From the NCBI RefSeq assembly GCF_040412425.1, contig NC_089782.1, positions 42,298,322 to 42,362,321 on the forward strand: a DNA stretch of 64,000 nt. Reading direction: 5' to 3'. Position 1 is the first letter of the stretch; the number at the start of each line of letters is the position of its first letter. Of this stretch, positions 56,330 to 64,000 are shown piece after piece. The translations under genes were made by a program, and so were the position numbers. The notes under the pieces are model-generated. The model saw nothing but the letters and a program-made list of their open reading frames with translations, ran no database searches and was not told where the DNA came from. Origin of the DNA: Macrobrachium rosenbergii. Taxonomy: Eukaryota > Arthropoda > Malacostraca > Decapoda > Palaemonidae.

Positions 56330-56700
56330 GTGAGACCAAATGAAAGTGGATGTGGCAGAGATGAGGAGGTTGAGATGGGTGTATGGAGTCACAAGAAGAG
56401 ATAGGATAAGAAATTATTTTATTAAGTTAAAGCAGGGGAAGTATCGAAGGCCCAGGTAAGAAGGCTACAGTGCTTTGGTCAGGATATGCGGAGAGACGGT
56501 CATGTGTGTGAAAGGGTTATGAGCATGGACGTATAGGGAAGGAAACTAAGGGGGAGGCCTTGGCATGAGGGAGAAAGGTTTAAGAAGTCAGGATATGCTG
56601 GATAGAGGAAGGTGGAGAAGGCTAGTAGGAGACAGCGACCCCATATAGAAATGGGCAAAGCTGAAGACAAGGAAGACTTTGTTTTGAAGGTCAAAAATTA
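56330..56700 (+). pseudogene. LINE reverse transcriptase C-terminal remnant
   Basis: VDVAEMRRLRWVYGVTRRDR then IRN (56346-56415), followed in shifted frames by GRPRP-like (RPWHE), DRGRWRRLVGDSDPI. This matches the 'EMR.LRW..G.TR.DRIRN...GR..RGRPk..W..(...)DR..WR..i...DP' tail found at the end of many LINE pol proteins. Confidence 0.6.
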
Positions 56701-56941
56701 ACTTTATAGCATAAGGTTCAATCGTGCGTAAAAATCTAAACACTTGCAAGAGAGGTTTTCCACATTGCAGTTGAATACTCTCGTTTTTATGAAATTATTG
56801 TCATTTGTTCTTTTACCTCCGATAACTTTACTTACTCTTTGCGTCTGCTTCGTCTCTTAATGTATCTTTCAGTTAAGCTTTCCTACATGATTCTAAAATC
56901 CCATGTCAATACAACAGATTTTATGTTCTTTATGGGAAGAC

Positions 56942-56942
<1 letters not shown>

Positions 56943-57000
<58 letters not shown>
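56943..57000. repeat. (GA)n microsatellite
   Basis: About 28 GA units. Confidence 0.95.
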
Positions 57001-57001
<1 letters not shown>

Positions 57002-57349
57002 CAAGCTGACATGTATAATGACGGACCCCAGAAAACGCACACGAAGACCACACCTAGCTTACCAACTGAACACTTGTGTAGTCTTATCAGTCATTTTTAC
57101 CGTCATTATTCCGTAATTTCAAATACGTAATATGAAATTAACTTGTCTGAAACCTCTGGCACGAAATTGCCTACCACGTGGCAAAGTCATATCTCTTCTT
57201 ACTGTGAATTCACGAGGTTTTAGAACTAAAGTATATGTTGGTTCTACAGTTATACTTGCTTGAAGCTCTTGTCAATACGTAATCTGACTTGGCAGCTGTG
57301 AAGAAATGGATCGTGGATGGCGGAATAACGATAAAAAACTTGACAGAAA

Positions 57350-57655
57350 CAGAATTAGAATAAGCTGATGGTGCTGTTTTAGATTTACAAAGCTTGCGAA
57401 ACAGAATGCATCATATACCTAGAGGTACGAAATAAATATAAGAAACGAATCTAAGAAAAACGGAAGGAATATTTACAGGGTATGCATACGGGGACGAAGC
57501 TTTAAAAGTAGAAAGGCTTAATGAGGTTTTGGCTTTCAGATATTTCGGAACGACGATATCCAGTTCTCTTGAGGCGGAATTTGGTGAAATGCTAAAAAAA
57601 TATGTAACTCAAACAATAGTGAGGCAGGCGGAATATGATTTGGAAATCAAATAGA
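57350..57655 (+). pseudogene. LINE reverse transcriptase fragment
   Basis: EADGAVLDLQSLRNRMHHI (57360-57416; compare 'ADDtvL.s.s...l') and then EGIFTGYAYGDEALKVERLN, EVLAFRYFGTTISSS (57525-57569; compare 'FkYLGs.is'). This is the palm-to-thumb region of a LINE pol. It lies downstream of a C-terminal remnant (56330-56700), so the two are probably separate insertions or a rearrangement. The following open frame to 57981 has no motif that I recognise. Confidence 0.5.
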
Positions 57656-58156
57656 CAGACATGACATACAAAAATAAGATTGTTCGCAAGTGTAGTACAA
57701 TCCGGAAGGCTACATGGTATGACAATGAAACTAAAAGATTTCGTCGATTTGAAAATAAGCCTCAAGAAGAATACTGGGAGTCGGATAGCAAAGTGAGGAA
57801 TGATGCAATGGAGGAAATTGTGGAAGCTATGGAAATTCCATATGTGGCTGAGATAGTGGTGGAAAGGAGGTGGTTTGAACATGTCCTACCTCTGGGAGAA
57901 CTGTGTGATATTGTCAGCAGGGCTTCCGTGGGCACCAGAACACTTTGGAGACCCAGACCTACTTGGTTGAGAAGTATGTGAAAGGTGGTTGTAGATTTTA
58001 AGGAGAAATTTGAGGAAAATGAAACAGGAAAGACGTGAGTAGCAGAATTTCACAGTTGCCCTTTGCGTTACACGGCTCTGAAGGCCGTGCTGATATCGAC
58101 ATTATTATTCTGTAAGTTGTCAAGTGCAATGTCGGCAGCAAAATGTGTACAGGTAA

Positions 58157-58194
58157 AGAGAGAGAGAGAGAGAGAGAAAGAAAGAGTGTGTGAT

Positions 58195-58232
<38 letters not shown>
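58157..58232. repeat. (GA)n then (TG)n microsatellites
   Basis: About 12 GA units, a short spacer, then about 17 TG units. Confidence 0.95.
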
Positions 58233-58239
<7 letters not shown>

Positions 58240-58319
58240 TGTGCAGAACATACTGGGCTGGTAAATGTAGCAGACTGAACAGCACCACTGTTAACCACGT
58301 TGCCACTTGTCCCTCCCTC

Positions 58320-58625
58320 CCTCTCCTCTGTTGGGGGGTAGTGTCATCAGTACACCCCATGCGGTGCACTGTAGACATTACTTAATGTTCTTTGCAGCGT
58401 CCCTTCTGTCTCAAACTGCAACCCCTTTCATTCCTTTTATAATACCTCCGTTCATATTCTCTTCTTTTCCATCTTACTTTCCACCTCTCCTAACAATTGA
58501 TTCATAGTGCAACTGAGATGTTTTCTTCCTGTTACACCTTCCAAACCTTTATGTTGTCAATTTCCGTTCCAGCGCTGAATGACCTCATAGGTCCCAGCGC
58601 TTGGCCTAAATTCTATATTCTATTC
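58320..58625 (-). repeat. SINE-A copy, full length
   Basis: Reverse complement of the 30560-31185 family: CATGCGGTGCACTG, TAATGTTCTTTGCAGCGTCC, CCACCTCTCCTAACAATTGA, TGTCAATTTCCG, CGCTGAATGACCTCATAGG, CCAGCGCTTGGCC. It is uninterrupted and therefore useful as the reference copy. Confidence 0.8.
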
Positions 58626-58629
58626 TGTT

Positions 58630-60339
58630 CTCCTTCCTTCTCGTTGACGGGCTAGTTGTTTTGTTTTAGCAAATAATCATCATAGATTAAAAAGACTAGC
58701 TTCAGTATCCCTAGCTAATGATCTATTCATTTCAGTCCGAGGAAGAGCTTAATGCACTTACAATTTAGTGTGGTAGACTGTGGACTCAGCAGAGTGAATG
58801 AGTATAAGGACTCCTGAAAGTGCAAAAATTAGCAGCGTCACACTGAGCACGAATAGTTTCATTACTTTGTATTCTTAGTTTTGCTGTTTAATCTTTTACA
58901 TGAGACTGATAGTGCTTGTTGAATAATCATATCTTCATTTTCCTCAGCTTTTGATACAACCGGGAACAGGTTTGTACTTAAAAAGGACTGATTATGTGTA
59001 TACTAAGGATTTCTTATTTGATGTTCATTGTTAAGCAAAGTCAGTAATCTAACAGATGTCACTCAGCTGAAGAATTCAAGAATACAGAAAAGACTGGACA
59101 TTGGCAGTGTGGTCAGCACTGTCCTAATGAATTTAATGGCTACCTGAAATATAGCCGAGAGATGCGCTTTTGCACTGAACAAAATGCCACACGAAGAGCA
59201 ACGCTTGAAATGTAGTCCTATGAAAAAGTCTCAAAACTTGCAAAATAAGTTTACCAAGTTAGAGCTTACGACATTTCTTTTTACGAAGTTAGTTTTACTT
59301 GTTCTTTTACCGCTGATGTCTTTAGCATTTATCTATAATTATTTCATCACTTCTTGTCGCTTTTGAAGATCTTTTAGTTCCGTTCCAAACGTTTACTTCC
59401 ATCATGTATGGTGCGATTCTCTGAAGTTTTATGTAAATCACCAACAATATATAAGAGGTTTTTCGCCTTCAGTGTCCCTCAACCCTTGAATATTACTTTT
59501 CATTGTACAGTGCGTTCGATTTTATAGTTTGTTTACCTTCTGACGCGACCAAAACGTTTTGCTTTTAGTCATTCACCGACTACGGTGCTAGCAGCAGGTG
59601 TTTTCCCGCGCTGGTAATTGGCAGTTGTGGAGTGTAACGTTTATTGTCTGATTTTGCAAAAGAAAGACAGCATAATAAAGACAACACCTGCCTTCAGAAT
59701 TAGATTATCAAAATGAAATTAACTTGTAGGTCGTTACTGCCATTTCAGGACATTCTACAATATTGGATCATGAATTTATTGATATGATTTAACATGATCA
59801 GAACAGGCATGCAATTTTAAGAGACAAATGAGCTTCTTTTTTACTAGTGGAAAAACTACCAGAATATGATTTCTACGAAACTGAATCGTTCATCTATTGC
59901 TAATTTTACCTGTTGTTTTGTTACCTAGGTTTTTCTTTCTGAACTGTCATTAGGTGAAATGTAATTTGTGTTAAAACCTGCACACTTTTTGCTACGTTCG
60001 ATCTCCCGAACAGAAGTGCTTGGAGCAGTTGTGATTAATATTGTTAATTACACTTAAACTGTTTGATAGTGTACAGGGGTGAATGATGCTCGGCGCATAA
60101 TTCCTCGTGGCTTTTACAGTGGTTCTTCATTGGAGTTTATTTCTCCTCGTGAACTGAGTCATATCACACTAAACTGAATTAAAGGCGCATGTTCAGTCTC
60201 TTTATGAAATACATTTTTTTCTAACTGAAGCTCACATTTCATAAATGGTGTGTAATAACAAGTAATGCTCTAGGAGCTTTACTTCTTTTACCTCTCCCAC
60301 TTACCTGTTATGCATTAACAGAAGTTATTATATACATAT

Positions 60340-60345
<6 letters not shown>
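58630..60345. other. No feature seen
   Basis: AT-rich sequence. Open frame 59184-59366 includes a hydrophobic stretch but has no supporting evidence as a gene. Confidence 0.45.

Positions 60346-60433
<88 letters not shown>
60346..60433. repeat. (TA)n microsatellite
   Basis: About 43 TA units. Overlapping Ile-Tyr open frames are artefacts. 60434-61385 shows no feature. Confidence 0.95.
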
Positions 60434-60435
<2 letters not shown>

Positions 60436-61382
60436 GTGGATGCATGCGTGAATTACTTTGGTCGACGAGCCCGTTAGTAATAGGTTGTCTATTATTATTA
60501 TTATTTTTATTATTAGAGGAAGTATACACATTCCTAACAGAGAAACAAAAAAAAAAGCAAATATGCTCAGTGATTGTATTAAAAATTAAAGAAAGAAGTG
60601 TCCTGAGCTCAAGGAAAAGTACAGTAACTCAAAACCTTAATCTGTTGAAAGCCATGGTACAGAGTATTTGAAAACACCCAAGTCTAGAGAACACTAGTTT
60701 CATAATAGTCACATAGCGACATAACAACCACAGGTCACTGAGGGATTCGATTTCTACGTGAACTTTCCAACTCGAGTCAGTCTAGCGTTTATCCAGTTGC
60801 TACTATGCTGACTCTGTGTACCCAATGTTCTCACTGGGGAGTGAAGGGCGGTGATTACTAATTCAGATATCATATGTACTCCGTGTATACAGTTCTCCCA
60901 ATAGAGACTAAATACGCGTGTTCAAACACTGAAGCTGGAAGCTGACAACCACTTACTGCGTTTTTGGAAACTGACCCTTTTAGTCTATCCCATGTTTGCA
61001 TTGGATGACTCGAGACCGTTTTCACTTGTTCAACCCCTGAACCAAGGACTTATCAGTACTCAGATTTTTGTTATCGTTATTTCCTTTATTCCGTAAGATA
61101 AAGAGGGAGACCGAGGCATTATCTAATATCGTAAAAGTGCGTATGAGCCTCTCTATCAACTCAGTTTCCTGTGACTGACAGGTAAGTCCTAGAAAGAAAT
61201 CGGTAGACGATTTCTGGAGCGCAAAGTTAACAAGTGGCAGAGAAAAACTGAGTCCTGTTTTGCGCGCCAAACTGCCACGAGTTTTTCAAGTAAGGTAATT
61301 TGTTATGCAAAACACTAACTCGGGAGAGGGTACGTGATTTCTCATTTTGAGTTGCAAGCAAATATTTTATAGATTACCACAG

Positions 61383-61385
<3 letters not shown>

Positions 61386-61468
<83 letters not shown>
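61386..61468. repeat. (GA)n microsatellite
   Basis: About 41 GA units. 61469-62204 shows no feature. Confidence 0.95.
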
Positions 61469-61470
<2 letters not shown>

Positions 61471-62203
61471 TCGTCCTCCTCACCTAATGTTCTGAGAAAA
61501 TCTTGAAGTATTTTTAGCATTTTCTTTTCTCGAAATTTCATTTAACCAGCTCTGAGACTTGGTATCTTGTTGTCTCAGTTTTTATTTATTTCAATACGTA
61601 TTCTTTTTAGCTCTAATTTTTGTTCAACATGAGCTTGCACTCGTGTGGAATAAATTTCTTAAAAGACTATTAACTTGCTAGCTAATCTTCTTAAGAACAA
61701 GATATATATGAGGTAAAAATAATGGAAAGTATTAAATACCAACAGATCTCGAGATAGGTATAAACTATCCAAGCAGAGGTAAACGACTGATTCAAATGGA
61801 TTCCACAACTTGGCAGGAGAGGGAATAAAAAAAAAAAAAAACCTAAAGCATAGACAGTATGACATAGTGACACCTCAGCAGAATACCGTTGATCGACTGA
61901 TTTATGTACGCTGGCGTTGCAACGCGCATGGTCACCACTGCCGCGGATGCTGACGGTCTGCAAAACTGGAAGCATATGGTAGTTACAAAGCATCTTTCAT
62001 GGTTGGATGGTTTGCTTAGCCTTATGCCAGCGCGGGCCGTTACTATATGAAGGCCTGCAAGTGTGGTAAAGCAAGATGTTAAAAGGAGATAAGATGCCTG
62101 GATTGGACATTTGGTTTCTTCTATGTTACCAACAAAAAATGTATGTTTAACGAATCGTGCTTGGCCACAGAAGCCATCTTAGTCTTGTGATACTTTTGCT
62201 AGA

Positions 62204-62204
<1 letters not shown>

Positions 62205-62267
<63 letters not shown>
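62205..62267. repeat. (AAT)n microsatellite
   Basis: About 21 AAT units. 62268-63860 shows no feature that I can name. Confidence 0.95.
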
Positions 62268-62269
<2 letters not shown>

Positions 62270-63879
62270 GTTATTACTAATTTACGTGGGACGGACAGAA
62301 GGATGGGAACCATGTCGTCCTTGTCCATTATAGTTCTTCAAAAATGGCAGAACGGAAAAGGGTCGGTGATGAACTTCTTCACTAACGATTCAGAAGTTTG
62401 AAAAGGCCAAGTTTAAGATTTATTTATAGTGATGATTTTTTTCGTTGAAACATAATGTACATTAATCATGACAAAACGGACTGTGCGTTGGATCTACTGT
62501 GGCATATTTTCCCTATTAAACTTCGTTGTTTTCGCTGTCCCACATTTGCTGTGTTTATCAGTCCACCTTATCTATTAAAACTCACCTAATTTCAATAAAT
62601 CTTCTTATCAGCACATTTCCATGTTATATTTAATCGGCATTGGTAATAACTTTTCGTGGCCCCAAATCTATTTACAGTCGTTTAAACTCACTAATTTGCA
62701 ACAAATATCTAAATAAAACGGAGACAGGGATTTTCTCCAACGGTTCACAATCATTTCCTGAATCCCGTTTTCGGGTCCTCACAGTCGATGTACATCTACA
62801 GTATGTACGCCTGTGGTGTGCCAGTACCCGTATTCATCCTAAGTTGCTGTATGAAGCGTGTAACGTCATCCTCCTCATTAGAATTTTCGCTTGATAGCAT
62901 AGTTTTTTTAGATAACCCCTCACCTTGGCGCAAGTGTTCACCCCGAAGTGGGATACAAGTTTGTATAATATTGTGAAACACATTCAGTTAACTGAGTTTT
63001 CAGCTTCGCTTTTTAACAAAGGTCCGCCTTTCCTTTGAATAATAATTGTTTTTTTTTTATTATTTCAGTAGCATCGTATTCCCGAGAGAACGTGTTTGAA
63101 AATACCACATTTGCTGTTCCCTTTCATCGCAGAGGTTAGTGTCTGTCATGCTGACATTCGCTTCTGATCGCTCAGCAATTTTCATCACATCTCTTTGAAG
63201 AAATTAAACGGTGCCAGGAAGGTCTTTGTCTCTATCAGCTTTCTCCCTAACCCCGTATTTTATCTTTCCTGTATATTTCCATAGTTAATAGTTTGCGAAG
63301 GTTATTTATGAAACATGTGACCCCATTTAGCTTCTTTGATTTGCGCACGAATGTTGAAAGGCATTCAGTACTTCACCAAACTTTACCAGTGTTACAAGTT
63401 TTATGTGTGTGCATATGTTATATGTTTATGAGTTGTGTTAGTGATCTCCGAACAACTACTCATTAGCTTTTATCGATCTTAGATTTAAATGGCGGAGGAT
63501 GAATGATGGAGTTCTGCGTAAGAAGAAATCCCAACTTTTTGCAGCATGAATCATCGGCTGTTCATCTGGGTACTATATCCGTGTGATAAGTATACAGTTT
63601 CGGGGAATCAGAACAAATATTAAAAGCAAAAATTCTAGACGATAAACATGACAACTTATCTTAAACATATATTATTGTCCAGTATATACAAAAACAGAAA
63701 TATATCAGTGATATAGAAAAAAAATACACCTCCCAATTTCTGCAGTTCGACATGTCACCAAGAACATGTTAGATTAATATTCTATATCTATGACTTTGGC
63801 CAGCACCATTTTACTCCTAAAATCTGCCATATCTACGGAGAATGGTCAATAAAATCGTCGTTATTGTAAAGAGTATAAA

Positions 63880-64000
63880 ACTGTGAGTGAGATATGTGAC
63901 GTGGATAGTTTCTGGAAATTTTGGGCTAACAAGTCAGAAACGGAAAAAGAACCAAATGCTCAGTTGGTGTCTGACGCTGGCCGAGTAATGGCTGCTCAAG
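63880..64000 (+). pseudogene. Possible LINE coding fragment running off the right edge
   Basis: An open frame reads EICDVDSFWKFWANKS, then EKEPNAQLVSDAGRVMAAQ to the edge. The 'FWkfw..k......LV.D.GRV' pattern resembles the stretch between endonuclease and reverse transcriptase in LINE pol proteins. Too short to be sure; it could also be a host exon. Confidence 0.3.

Noticed and set aside
57661..57981. 106-codon open frame as a host gene
   Set aside because: Adjoins a LINE reverse transcriptase fragment and has no independent domain or splice evidence.

Overview
The window is eukaryotic and almost certainly from an arthropod. The best guess is a decapod or other malacostracan crustacean, inferred from the DIRS-type elements, the very long di- and trinucleotide arrays and the tRNA-like SINE families. 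There are no operons, no ribosomal or CRISPR features, and most of the DNA is transposon-derived. The only host gene I can support is on the minus strand: a D-aspartate oxidase / D-amino-acid oxidase family gene. Six of its exons lie in the window (37038-36912, 31568-31505, 12071-11877, 10184-9962, 8634-8564, 6925-6808). They join in one open frame of 266 codons with compatible intron phases. The last exons lie beyond the left edge.

Layout, left to right. 56-6577 is a decayed DIRS-type tyrosine-recombinase retrotransposon (minus strand) with short inverted termini, sitting in or next to the intron after exon 6. 6578-12884 holds exons 6 to 3 and their introns. 12885-21065 is a second, internally deleted DIRS-type element carrying a nested LINE ORF1 fragment whose product has a PHD finger and CCHC knuckles. 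21909-30335 is a BEL/Pao LTR retrotransposon with paired 1.25-kb LTRs and a 5-bp target duplication. 30560-31391 holds nested SINEs and 31505-31568 is exon 2. 32147-36652 is a terminal-inverted-repeat element that encodes a cysteine-rich, possibly nuclease-like protein which I recognise only as a recurrent uncharacterised invertebrate family. 36912-37038 is coding exon 1.

Right of the gene (37.1-64 kb) I find no host gene. This part holds seven-copy-family SINE insertions, LINE ORF1 and reverse transcriptase remnants (44.4-48.1, 56.3-57.7 kb), a hairpin-bearing MITE-like repeat (49.4 kb), inverted tRNA-like SINE arms (50.4-50.8 kb), a MULE-type DNA transposon with a FLYWCH finger (51.1-53.0 kb), and long TA, GA, TC, TG and ATT arrays.

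Two points affect how the rest is read. First, the two BEL/Pao LTRs differ, as far as I can see by eye, only by four single-base changes in mononucleotide runs, and the frame breaks in its coding region also fall in such runs. Part of the apparent decay may therefore be consensus sequence error. Second, the oxidase introns are built largely of transposons: one 19-kb intron holds a DIRS-type element and a BEL/Pao element side by side.
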